Assembly (NCBI RefSeq): GCF_011758565.1
Contig: NZ_JAAMOX010000002.1
Span: forward strand, 310,001-374,000
DNA: 64,000 nt
DNA from: Lysinibacter cavernae
GTDB lineage: Bacteria > Actinomycetota > Actinomycetes > Actinomycetales > Microbacteriaceae
Reading direction: 5' to 3'
The position numbers and the translations under genes were made by a program. Positions 53,401-61,652 of the stretch are shown here, one piece after another. Position 1 is the first letter of the stretch, and each line of letters starts with the position of its first letter. A model generated the notes under the pieces. The model was not told where the DNA came from. It did no database searches and saw nothing but the letters and a program-made list of their open reading frames with translations.

Positions 53401-53442
53401 GGATGCGCCCAGCTACCCCCTACCTCTCGGCCGGGCGCATCC
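53401..53442 (+). terminator. Hairpin after the binding-protein gene
   Basis: GGATGCGCCC (53401-53410) and GGGCGCATCC (53433-53442) are perfect 10-bp arms, 18 bp after the stop codon. As often seen after binding-protein genes, it may terminate part of the transcripts or protect the upstream mRNA. Confidence 0.6.
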
Positions 53443-53449
53443 ACCCCTC

Positions 53450-53521
53450 ACCTGCATCTATTTGCGAGTTTCTGCGCGAGAAGACGGATTTTTCCGCAGA
53501 AAGTCGCAAATAGATGCAGGT
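53450..53521. repeat. Long inverted repeat (27-bp arms) upstream of the ABC ATPase gene
   Basis: The left arm 53450-53476 (ACCTGCATCTATTT then GCGAGTTTCTGCG) and the right arm 53495-53521 pair with one mismatch over 27 bp around an 18-nt loop. It lies directly after the previous hairpin and only 28 bp before the ATPase GTG, so it could be a dispersed palindromic element or an mRNA processing structure. Confidence 0.75.
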
Positions 53522-53548
53522 TACCGACGCTTAGAAGGGAGTCCGAAC

Positions 53549-55054
53549 GTGGGACAGGCAGCGAATATACCCGCCGCTCCGCAGATTGGAGTCGCCCAGA
53601 TCACCAAGAAGTACGGCCCAGCCGTTGTGCTTCACGACATCTCGCTCACCATCGAACCGGGCGAGGTGCACGGCATCCTCGGCGAAAACGGCGCGGGCAA
53701 GAGCACGCTGCTCAAGATCTTGGCCGGCGTTGTTGTTGCCGACGGCGGCACAGTGAGCCTCGACGGCGAGCAAGTACGGCTCGGGACGCCCCGCGCCTCC
53801 ATCGCCCACGGCATTTCGCTCATCTCGCAGGAGCTCGCGCTGCTCCCCCACCGCTCTGTCCTCGAAAATGTCTTCCTCGGCAGGTGGAGCCAGACCCTCG
53901 GCTTCAGCAGGAGAGCAAGCGACCTCGAAACGCTCAACCGCCTCATCGAGGAAACCGGATTTGAGCTAGACCCGCACGAGAAGGTTGGCCAACTGCCAAT
54001 TGGGAAAGCGCAGCAGGTTGAGATCCTCAAGGCACTCGCCCGCGGGGCAAAGGTGCTGTGCATGGATGAGCCAACCGCTGTGCTCAACGAGGCAGAGAAG
54101 GAGCAACTGCTCGGGGTCATTCGCAGGCTCGCGGCTGGCGGCACAACCGTCATCCTCGTCTCGCACTACCTCGACGAGGTGCTGTCGATCGCCGACCGCA
54201 TCACGGTGCTGCGCGACGGCAGTCACATCATCACTGACTCGGTTGCCGGGCACACCCCCTCCTCGCTTGTCGCCCTCATGGTCGGCCGCGAGGTCGATAT
54301 CTTGACACCGGATGTTCCTCCCATCAACGAGGATGCGCCGGTTGTTCTCGCGGTCAACGGAATGACAAATGCCAGGGTGAACGATGTCACGTTCACCGTG
54401 CGCAGCGGCGAAATCGTTGGCATCGCAGGCCTCGTTGGCAGCGGGCGCAGCGAGACCCTCCAAGCAATTTTTGGCTCAGACCGTCGCCAAACTGGCACGA
54501 TCACCATTCACGGCAAACCGCTCAAGGGCAACAGCATCCGCTCGGCAATCGCGAGAGGCCTTGCGCTCGTGCCAGAGTCTCGCAAGGACCAGGGCCTTGT
54601 TGTCTCGCGGCCCGTAGTCGAGAACATTGCATTGCCAACGCTCGGCGCCCGCGCGCTCGGCGGCTTCATCAAGCGGCCAACCGAGCGAACCGCGGTTGAG
54701 GAGGTCAGCGCGCGCGTCGACCTCCGCGGCGCACGGCAGGGGTCGCTCATATCGAGCCTTTCCGGCGGCAACCAGCAAAAGGCGCTGTTTGCCAAGTGGC
54801 TGCTCAATCCGCCGGCCGTGCTCATGGTTGACGAACCGACCAGAGGCGTTGATATCGCTGCCAAGGTTCGCATCCACCGCCTCATCGTTGACCTCGCTGG
54901 CCGCGGCACCGCCGTCATCGTAGTGAGCTCCGAACTCGATGAGGTGATTGGCCTCTCGCATCGCGTGCTCGTGATGCGGCACGGTCACCTCGTAGACGAG
55001 TTCGACCGCAATGCCTCCCCAGACGACGTAATGACTTCAGCCTTCATGAAATAG
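53549..55054 (+). CDS. ABC transporter ATP-binding protein, duplicated (RbsA/CUT2 type)
   Basis: A 501-aa double ATPase. The first domain has Walker A GILGENGAGKSTLLKILAG, signature QLPIGKAQQVEILKALARG and Walker B VLCMDEPTAVL; the second has a degenerate Walker A (GIAGLVGSGRSETLQAIFG), signature SLSGGNQQKALFAKWL and Walker B VLMVDEPTRGVD. The N-terminal active/C-terminal modified pattern is typical of CUT2 importers. The GTG at 53549 follows AGAAGGGAG; the frame from 53462 crosses the inverted repeat and is not used. Confidence 0.92.
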   Translation: MGQAANIPAAPQIGVAQITKKYGPAVVLHDISLTIEPGEVHGILGENGAGKSTLLKILAGVVVADGGTVSLDGEQVRLGTPRASIAHGISLISQELALLPHRSVLENVFLGRWSQTLGFSRRASDLETLNRLIEETGFELDPHEKVGQLPIGKAQQVEILKALARGAKVLCMDEPTAVLNEAEKEQLLGVIRRLAAGGTTVILVSHYLDEVLSIADRITVLRDGSHIITDSVAGHTPSSLVALMVGREVDILTPDVPPINEDAPVVLAVNGMTNARVNDVTFTVRSGEIVGIAGLVGSGRSETLQAIFGSDRRQTGTITIHGKPLKGNSIRSAIARGLALVPESRKDQGLVVSRPVVENIALPTLGARALGGFIKRPTERTAVEEVSARVDLRGARQGSLISSLSGGNQQKALFAKWLLNPPAVLMVDEPTRGVDIAAKVRIHRLIVDLAGRGTAVIVVSSELDEVIGLSHRVLVMRHGHLVDEFDRNASPDDVMTSAFMK

Positions 55055-55062
55055 GGAATCCC

Positions 55063-56079
55063 ATGACCACAACATCTACCCCACCGATTATCGACGCTCC
55101 TGAACCCCAAGAGCAGCGCTCGCCACTGGCTTCGCGCAAGTTTCGATTGAACCTTCGCGACTTCGGAATCGTGTTTGGGCTGCTCGCCATCATGCTGTTC
55201 CTTGCGCTCAACACCACCACGTTTCTGACGGAGCAAAACTTCATCAACCTCTTCGACCAGGCCGCGATTGTTGGCCTGCTCGCAACCGCAGCGACCCTCT
55301 GCATCATTAGCGGGGTGTTTGACCTCTCGTCGACGGCAACTCTCGCTGCCTCGGCAATTATCGGCGTCATGGTCACGCAGCAGTTTGGCGTTGCCGCCGG
55401 GTTCATCGGCGCGATCCTCGCCGGCGCCGTTTTTGGCTTCTTTACCGGCTTTGTTGTGGTCAAGACTGGCGTCAACTCGTTCATCGGGACGCTCGCTATC
55501 AGCATCATTTACCGCGGCATCGCCATCGTCATGACGGGCGGCAACATAGTTGCGCCGACCACAGACCAGAGCCTCGCGTTCAGTGTCTGGACCTGGCCGA
55601 GCATCTTCGGGCTCAGCGCTGGTTCGGTGCTCATGCTGGTCACCCTGATTGTGCTTGGCATTGTGCTCTGGGGAACCACGTTTGGCCGCAGGATCTACGC
55701 GGTTGGTGGCAACGCGGAGGCCGCGCGTCTCAGCGGAATTCGCACGGGTTCCATCCACATCGCTGTCTTCACCATTAGCGGGGTGTGCTCGGCGATGGCT
55801 GGGATGATCCTTGCCTCGCGCGCCGGCTCGGCCCAGCCGTCGATGGCGACGGGCATCGAGCTCACGGCAATCGCGGCCGTTGTCATTGGCGGCACGAGCA
55901 TCCTCGGCGGGCAGGGCGCTATGTGGAGGGCGTTTGTTGGCGTGATGATCCTGACGGTTATCGGCAACGGCTTCAACCTCATGCACTGGGACACGACGTA
56001 TCAGCAGGTGGTCACTGGCTCGCTTATTCTGCTCGCTGTGGCGGCCGATGGGCTCTTCGTACGGAAGCGCCGAACCTAA
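55063..56079 (+). CDS. ABC transporter permease, RbsC-like
   Basis: A 338-aa membrane protein with about nine to ten helices of the BPD_transp_2 family. LNTTTFLTEQNFINLFDQAA and LCIISGVFDLSSTATLAASA carry the conserved N-terminal signature; YAVGGNAEAARLSGIRTGSI is the EAA-like ATPase-contact loop; IGGTSILGGQGAMWRAFVGV is near the C-terminus. It completes the importer with the binding protein and the double ATPase, starting eight bases after the latter. Confidence 0.92.
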   Translation: MTTTSTPPIIDAPEPQEQRSPLASRKFRLNLRDFGIVFGLLAIMLFLALNTTTFLTEQNFINLFDQAAIVGLLATAATLCIISGVFDLSSTATLAASAIIGVMVTQQFGVAAGFIGAILAGAVFGFFTGFVVVKTGVNSFIGTLAISIIYRGIAIVMTGGNIVAPTTDQSLAFSVWTWPSIFGLSAGSVLMLVTLIVLGIVLWGTTFGRRIYAVGGNAEAARLSGIRTGSIHIAVFTISGVCSAMAGMILASRAGSAQPSMATGIELTAIAAVVIGGTSILGGQGAMWRAFVGVMILTVIGNGFNLMHWDTTYQQVVTGSLILLAVAADGLFVRKRRT

Positions 56080-56124
56080 AGCGCTTAGGATGTGACCACA
56101 ACAGCAAATGGAAGAAGACCATAC

Positions 56125-57405
56125 ATGCACTCAGGGGGGACACTGCGCGCGGGGATTCGGCTGAGTCCTTCGGCGTTCCACTACGCCATAACCGACGGTG
56201 ACGCGTGCGTCGCGGCCGGAACGCGAGCGGGATTCACCACCCTGTCAGACACCGTCGCTGCCGCCTTTGCCGAGATCTCGAGCGCCGCGCCTCGTGTGGT
56301 GAGGGAGGCGACGGTCGACGTGAGCGGGGTCCTCGAAACGCTCACCCCGGCGCCGGTTGTCGCCATCCGGGTATCGCCACGGCCGCCCGACGCGATGCAC
56401 GCGCACCAATTGCCTGCACAAGCTGCGGATGCCGTCATTCTTTCGGTGCATGTCAAGGGCGGCCACGACCTGCGCGGCCAGGAACTCACGAGCCTCGACC
56501 TCGACGGTTTTCGCGAGCACATCCCGGCGATACTTTCGACGGGAGCGCGGGCTATCGCAATTACGGGTGTTGGCGCAATGACCACGCGCGATCACGAAAC
56601 CCGTATCGCCGATGAACTCCTTGAGGCAAACAGCGAACTACATGTGACCATCTCGCACGAGTTCTTGTCGAGCAGTTTTGTGAACCGCGACTACACCGCT
56701 GTCATGAACGCAGGCCTCGCTTCTGCCGGTGCAAAGCTTGCGTCGATGCTCGAGCTCTCGTGCAGCAGATACCTCCCAAAGGCCGAACTCTCGCACCTCA
56801 AAAACGACGGAGGTAAGGCGCCGGTTCGCCGCCTCGCGGTCACGCCCATCCACGCCCTGTACTCGCGCTGGGCTGCCGAACTGTGCGGCGTTGCGTTCCT
56901 TGCATCCGCCCCCGATGGCGAACTCGTTGTCAGCTCGGACGAGGGCACAAGCGTGAGCTGGATGCACTCTGGGCTCCCCCTCGCCAGAAGCGTCGTCGAC
57001 GAAGGCTCACACCTCACGATCGCGAGCAACACGGCCATTCGCCACCCGTTCACCCTCAACCACCGCGTTCCCCCGCTCATTGCCGATCTGCGGGGCGACA
57101 CGTCGCAGCCGCTGCCGTTTCGCCTGCAGAGCACATTCACGCTGCCGGACGGGCTCGAAGCGGTGAGCGTCGGCTGTGCCATCGCCCCCTACACCGTGTG
57201 GGTTGACCGCTTCGCAACGGCCCCCGATGTTGACACCCTCAACCGGGTGCTGCGCGCCGCCGAAGAAGACGCACGCTCAATTGTTGTGCACCTGGGGGCC
57301 GAACCGACCACGGCATCCATCATCGAGGCAAACTCGTTTGCCGTTCCGTTTGGGAACCCGGATGTTGTGCGGCTCCGCGTGCGAGCGGCAGGTGAGGTCT
57401 CGTGA
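56125..57405 (+). CDS. Shortened HyuA-like (hydantoinase/oxoprolinase N-terminal type) protein
   Basis: A 426-aa protein I place in the HyuA superfamily from partial similarity to the subunit A gene upstream. RAIAITGVGAMTTRDHETRI, LHVTISHEFLSSSFVNRDYT and AVMNAGLASAGAKLASMLEL line up with HyuA segments ending at the same motif order (AVAVAYLFSYKNASHEDRTR, VSLSHEAAKEWREYERTSSA, VIEAYTGPVV). The GGTFTDI loop and the later GVDMGGTSFDV motif are absent, so it may not be an ordinary ATPase. The ATG at 56125 follows GGAAGAAG; the GTG at 56092 is an alternative. It is coupled to the DUF917 gene by GTGA. Confidence 0.65.
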   Translation: MHSGGTLRAGIRLSPSAFHYAITDGDACVAAGTRAGFTTLSDTVAAAFAEISSAAPRVVREATVDVSGVLETLTPAPVVAIRVSPRPPDAMHAHQLPAQAADAVILSVHVKGGHDLRGQELTSLDLDGFREHIPAILSTGARAIAITGVGAMTTRDHETRIADELLEANSELHVTISHEFLSSSFVNRDYTAVMNAGLASAGAKLASMLELSCSRYLPKAELSHLKNDGGKAPVRRLAVTPIHALYSRWAAELCGVAFLASAPDGELVVSSDEGTSVSWMHSGLPLARSVVDEGSHLTIASNTAIRHPFTLNHRVPPLIADLRGDTSQPLPFRLQSTFTLPDGLEAVSVGCAIAPYTVWVDRFATAPDVDTLNRVLRAAEEDARSIVVHLGAEPTTASIIEANSFAVPFGNPDVVRLRVRAAGEVS

Positions 57406-58475
57406 CCAAGCTCACCGCAGACGATATTGCGAGGCTCACGACGGGGGCTCATTTCCTGGCCTGCTGCATCGACCCGTCATCGCTTGGCATCTACGCCGAC
57501 ATGATCACCAACGCAATCAGCGATCATCCCATCAACCTCGTCTCTGTTGATGATCTTGACCAGGATGCGCTTGTTGTCTCAATCGGGATTGTCACGCAGG
57601 GCCCGATGGTTGCCGAGATGCTGCCGTCAGGCGACGAGTTTTTGACCTGTATCGCCGATATCGAGAAGCGCCTCGGCCGCAAGGTGACCGCAATTTACTC
57701 GCTGGCCGCCGCCAATGTGAATGCAATCATCCCACTCATGGTTGGGCTACAGTCCGGCCTTCCCGTGCTTGATTCGGATGGCATGGGCCGCGTCTTTCCG
57801 ATGATTTTCCAGTCGACCCTCAACGCGGCAGGCCTCTCGATCAGCCCGATTACCATGATGGGCGTGACCGGCGAGCGCGCCACGATTGAGGCGGCAACCG
57901 CGTTTCGCGCCGAGATCCTTGTCCGCGCGGTCGTCACCGAAATGGGCGGTTGGGCGGCGACGGCGATGTATCCGGTCACCGCAGCGCAGATGAGCACCAA
58001 CGGCGTGCACGGTTCGATCAGCAGGCTTATCAAGATCGGGCGCATCCTCGACGGTGAGGGCTCTGCCGATGCCAAATTTGTCAAACTCGTTTCGCTCCTC
58101 GGCGCAACACGAATTGCGAGGGCGAGGGTCACCCACCTTGATTCCCTCGCCAGGCAAACTGACCGTCAGGTGCCGAGCCACGCGGCGAGTATCACCCTCG
58201 AGGATGAGTCAAACGGGCGCATCGTTCGGCTTGAGATCCGCAATGAGATTGTGCTCGCACTTGTTGACGGCGCAGTCGCCTCTGCAACACCAGACATCAT
58301 CACCATGCTCAGCACCGAAAACGCCAAGGTGCTGAGTCTCGAAGACATCACGGTTGGCAGGGTCATCGATATCCTGAGCGTTCCAGCAGACGAAAAGTGG
58401 TACACGCCAGAGGGCCTCGCGCTCTCGTCCCCCCAGGCTTTCTACATTCCCGTAAAGCATCCGAGGCAGGCATGA
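57402..58475 (+). CDS. DUF917-family protein
   Basis: A 357-aa protein of the DUF917 group. LTADDIARLTTGAHFLACCI is the family N-terminus (usually ending in a Gly-rich loop, here replaced by ACCIDPSSLG); AIYSLAAANVNAIIPLMVGL and GLPVLDSDGMGRVFPMIFQS are the central core. The family includes S-methyl-thiohydantoin desulfurase and is found fused to HyuA in some fungi, so it likely acts with the preceding HyuA-like protein on a hydantoin-type ring. It starts with a GTG overlapping that gene and its stop overlaps the PucR gene. Confidence 0.75.
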   Translation: MTKLTADDIARLTTGAHFLACCIDPSSLGIYADMITNAISDHPINLVSVDDLDQDALVVSIGIVTQGPMVAEMLPSGDEFLTCIADIEKRLGRKVTAIYSLAAANVNAIIPLMVGLQSGLPVLDSDGMGRVFPMIFQSTLNAAGLSISPITMMGVTGERATIEAATAFRAEILVRAVVTEMGGWAATAMYPVTAAQMSTNGVHGSISRLIKIGRILDGEGSADAKFVKLVSLLGATRIARARVTHLDSLARQTDRQVPSHAASITLEDESNGRIVRLEIRNEIVLALVDGAVASATPDIITMLSTENAKVLSLEDITVGRVIDILSVPADEKWYTPEGLALSSPQAFYIPVKHPRQA

Positions 58476-60169
58476 TCAGACCACCGCACAGCACACAGCT
58501 CAACGTTGCAGAGCTGATTGCGAACGGGTCGCTTCGCAGCACCCGTCCGCTCTATCTGACAAGCACAAGCGCCGTCGTTGAGGGCGTGGTGATTGTCTCC
58601 CAGCCCGATGAGATTCGGAACGTAGCGCCGCACACGGTTGTGGTCATCCCTGCCGGCATCGGAACAAGCGGCTGGCTTGTTTCGTCTGCACTCCGCCAAG
58701 CGTGGGAGCGAAAAGCGAGCGCCGTCATCGTCGCCGATACGCCGTATTCAAGCTCGATCGTTGCACTAGCGAAGCGGCTCGACATTTCGCTCCTTGCCGC
58801 GATTGACGACCCAACCACCGTTGCCCTTTCGCTTGCCGGCGAGCTCGGGACCGCGGCCTCAAGTATGAGCATCCGGCTCGCCCGCTTCGCACAGGCCGTC
58901 GCCGCAGAACACACCATCAACACGGTCCTCAAGGCCGCCTCAAAGGAGCTTCGCGGCGCCGTTGTCTCGCTCGAATTTGATCACATTGTTGTTGCGTCAG
59001 CCGGTTCAGGGACGGTAGATGCAAGCACCGCAGGCCACACGCTCGTGACGGCCGACCTGCCCAGCGTTGGTGGCGGAGTCTCCGGGCGGATATCGACGGT
59101 TGTGCTGAGCAACGGAACCGATGCCGCGAGCGCGCAGGCCATCCTCTCGGTCGCGGCGCCGTCGGTGCAGGCCGCGTGGCTTGCCGCCGACGCCGCCGAG
59201 TCACGTGGGGCTGTGCCGACGTCGGCGCTTGTTGGGCTTCACGCGATCGCTACGGCACCTGACGAACGAGCCAGCGATAACGAGGACGAGCCCTCGCTCG
59301 ACATCAACGGGGCCAAGGTGAATGCGGGCGGAGGGAACCCTGGTAGCCGCCTGCTCTCGCAGCTTGGCTGGCAATCGGACCAGCGCTACGTCGCCGTCTG
59401 GATTCGGGGTGAGCCCGGTGCTGAACGAGCGCCGGCGCTCACTTCCGTTTTGCGTCTCCTCTGGCGAAAAGTTGCACAGCGTTGCCCACTCGCCGAGGTG
59501 GACGATGGCTGGCTCGCCGTTGTCCCCTCAGGCTACCCAGACAGCGTTGTGCAGCTCGAGCGCAACATTAACACCCGTCTTGGCGGTGCCCTCGCGGAGC
59601 TTGGCCTCACTGCAGGGCTCTCCCGCTGGCAACACAGTCCGAGCCGTTCGCTCACCGAGCTAGCCCACGAGGCACGGCTTGCGGCGCAGTGCGTACCGCC
59701 GAGCGGTACGACCAGGGTGGTTGCCTTTGGTCAGCTCGGCGTTGAGGCCGCCGCGCGGTTTGTCGACACCGACACCATCCTGCAGATCGCCCGCCTCACG
59801 GTCCCACGCCTGCTCGAAGCGGCAGACGGCGAACACATCGCGAGCGCCCTCGAAACCTACTACGCAAATAACGGCTCTGTGGTTGCCGCGGCGCAGGCCC
59901 TCGGTGTGCACCGCAACACCATTCAGGCGCGACTGACGAGGGCACGGGCGCTTGACGTTCCCATCGATGACCCGAGCAAAACGCTTTCGGTGCACCTCAT
60001 TGTTGCGGCCCTCCGCAACTCTGGCATCCTGGTCAGTGGCACCGTCTCAACCGCAACCGCAAGCGTTGGCATCGTGCCAAGCGCGCTGCAAAACCCGCCA
60101 ACCAACAGCATCCGCACGGTCCGCGCACCGCAGACCGGCACCGCCCCAACCACATCGGAGGACCTATGA
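58472..60169 (+). CDS. PucR-family transcriptional regulator
   Basis: A 565-aa regulator. The N-terminal domain resembles the PucR ligand domain (LYLTSTSAVVEGVVIVSQPD, KASAVIVADTPYSSSIVALA); the middle part is GGDEF-like as in the CdaR/PucR family (SVLRLLWRKVAQRCPLAEVD, GWLAVVPSGYPDSVVQLE); the C-terminal HTH_30 domain is LETYYANNGSVVAAAQALGV followed by HRNTIQARLTRA. PucR proteins often control purine or allantoin breakdown and other catabolic genes. The ATG at 58472 overlaps the DUF917 stop; it probably senses the substrate or an intermediate of this cluster. Confidence 0.85.
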   Translation: MIRPPHSTQLNVAELIANGSLRSTRPLYLTSTSAVVEGVVIVSQPDEIRNVAPHTVVVIPAGIGTSGWLVSSALRQAWERKASAVIVADTPYSSSIVALAKRLDISLLAAIDDPTTVALSLAGELGTAASSMSIRLARFAQAVAAEHTINTVLKAASKELRGAVVSLEFDHIVVASAGSGTVDASTAGHTLVTADLPSVGGGVSGRISTVVLSNGTDAASAQAILSVAAPSVQAAWLAADAAESRGAVPTSALVGLHAIATAPDERASDNEDEPSLDINGAKVNAGGGNPGSRLLSQLGWQSDQRYVAVWIRGEPGAERAPALTSVLRLLWRKVAQRCPLAEVDDGWLAVVPSGYPDSVVQLERNINTRLGGALAELGLTAGLSRWQHSPSRSLTELAHEARLAAQCVPPSGTTRVVAFGQLGVEAAARFVDTDTILQIARLTVPRLLEAADGEHIASALETYYANNGSVVAAAQALGVHRNTIQARLTRARALDVPIDDPSKTLSVHLIVAALRNSGILVSGTVSTATASVGIVPSALQNPPTNSIRTVRAPQTGTAPTTSEDL

Positions 60170-60648
60170 CCACCCAGTTCGACTCGCTCGACGCCATCCA
60201 CGCTGCGGCCCTCGAGTCGCCGGGAGCATTGTTGTTCACGATCTCTGCGATCGCTGACAAGGGCACAAGCATGGCTCGTATCTTTACGACGCACCCGGAG
60301 GTCTATCCGGTTGGCGGCATCAAGACGTTTGCCGATGACACCAACCAGGTCTGGATCGAGCAGGTCATTCGTGGTCAGCAGCCATTTTTCGGGCCTGATG
60401 TGCAGGCAGTTCGCGACTTCTTTTTTGATTCTGCCACCATCGAGGAGCTCGGCTGCGGGGCAATTATCAACGTGCCAGTTATCGCTGGCGGCGAGGTCAT
60501 CGGTTCGATGAATTTCCTCGATGCAGACGGCGCGTACGGCGAATCTGACGTGGCAACGGCCGTTGACATTGCGGCACGCTCGGTGGATGCCGTGGCGGCT
60601 GCGTACCGGCAAATCCTTGCCGACGCCGAATCACGCACGATGGACTAG
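60166..60648 (+). CDS. Stand-alone GAF-domain protein
   Basis: A 160-aa soluble protein that is one GAF domain. DSLDAIHAAALESPGALLFT is the N-terminal helix, QVWIEQVIRGQQPFFGPDVQ and CGAIINVPVIAGGEVIGSMN the core, and DVATAVDIAARSVDAVAAAY the last helix. It has no output domain. It is coupled to the PucR gene by ATGA and ends the cluster, so it may bind the same small molecule and feed its signal to the regulator, or buffer it. Confidence 0.75.
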   Translation: MTTQFDSLDAIHAAALESPGALLFTISAIADKGTSMARIFTTHPEVYPVGGIKTFADDTNQVWIEQVIRGQQPFFGPDVQAVRDFFFDSATIEELGCGAIINVPVIAGGEVIGSMNFLDADGAYGESDVATAVDIAARSVDAVAAAYRQILADAESRTMD

Positions 60649-60728
60649 CAGCCGAGGACGCAAAAGCCCTATGCTCAAAACCTGGCCGCCGATCGTGCGG
60701 TGCATCGCTTAGAGGGGGGCCTCAGATT

Positions 60729-61556
60729 ATGACCGAACCGGTTACGGTATCACCGTGGAGACGATTCTGGGAGCGCGGAGGCTGGTGGCGCGCCGTTCTG
60801 CTTGCTGCCGTGTATTACGCGCTGTACCAGCTGAGCGGGCTCACGCTCCTGCCAATTCTCTCGCGCATTGAGGACACCTCGAGTCCTGCCTATGTCCTCT
60901 TTGCGTTTGCGGTGCCCGTTGCACTCGGCGGAGTGTTGCTCGTCGTTTTTGCGTGGTCGATGAATTGGCTCACGCAGCTGTTTCGGCCGCAGCCCATTCG
61001 TGGGTCATGGTGGATGTGGATCGCGGTGGCGGTTGTCCTGATCTTCAACATCCTGCGTTTTGCGACGATCGACTACGGGGCCGTCAGCGTTGGGGTCGTA
61101 GCTACGTGGCTTCTTGCAGGGCTCTTCATTGGGTTCGCGGAAGAGACGCTCACGAGGGGCCTCGTTGTCACGATGCTTCGGAAAGCGCACTATCGCGAGA
61201 TCACGGTTGCGGTGCTTTCGGCCACCGTCTTTTCGGCACTGCACTCCGGCAACCTGCTCACGGGCCAGTCGCTTTTTGCAACGCTGATTCAGCTGTTGTA
61301 CACGTTCGGATTCGGAATCTGCATGTACCTTGCCCTTCGCGTGACCGGTAACCTCATCTGGCCAATCCTGCTGCACGCAAGCACCGATCCGGCCATTTTT
61401 CTGCAAACCGAGTACCACGTTGACGGCCCGCTCGCGACGCTGGCCTCTGTCGGGAACATCCCCGTCATCGTTGTTGGCCTCCTGCTGCTCATCTTCATTC
61501 GGGGCAAGGTTGTGGAGCGGGACGCCTTCGCACTTCCCCTCCCGGCTGCTCGCTAA
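60729..61556 (+). CDS. CPBP-family intramembrane glutamic endopeptidase
   Basis: A 275-aa membrane protein with about seven to eight helices. The family motifs are EExxxR at E138-E139-x-x-x-R143 (GFAEETLTRGLVV) and H172 in FSALHSGNLLTG; a third Asn/His motif is likely in YLALRVTGNLIWPILLHAST. The members cleave membrane proteins or modify prenylated and bacteriocin-type peptides. No bacteriocin gene is evident nearby. It stands alone after the hydantoinase cluster and is followed by a strong terminator. Confidence 0.85.
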   Translation: MTEPVTVSPWRRFWERGGWWRAVLLAAVYYALYQLSGLTLLPILSRIEDTSSPAYVLFAFAVPVALGGVLLVVFAWSMNWLTQLFRPQPIRGSWWMWIAVAVVLIFNILRFATIDYGAVSVGVVATWLLAGLFIGFAEETLTRGLVVTMLRKAHYREITVAVLSATVFSALHSGNLLTGQSLFATLIQLLYTFGFGICMYLALRVTGNLIWPILLHASTDPAIFLQTEYHVDGPLATLASVGNIPVIVVGLLLLIFIRGKVVERDAFALPLPAAR

Positions 61557-61595
61557 GCACGGTATGCCCCAGCGAGGTTCTGGGCAGCCCAAGTG

Positions 61596-61633
61596 CATAA
61601 ACGCCACCCCGGCATGCCGGGGTGGCGTTTATG
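61596..61633. terminator. Perfect bidirectional terminator
   Basis: A perfect palindrome with 19-bp arms (61596-61614 and 61615-61633; each arm reads CATAAACGCCACCCCGGCA on one strand) lies between the convergent CPBP and surface-protein genes, 39 bp and 19 bp from their stops. Confidence 0.85.
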
Positions 61634-61652
61634 TCAAGCCGTTGTTGTGGCG

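Noticed and set aside
54985-56130. 381-aa minus-strand open frame
   Set aside because: It is antisense to the RbsC-like permease and has a polar, repetitive composition typical of shadow frames.
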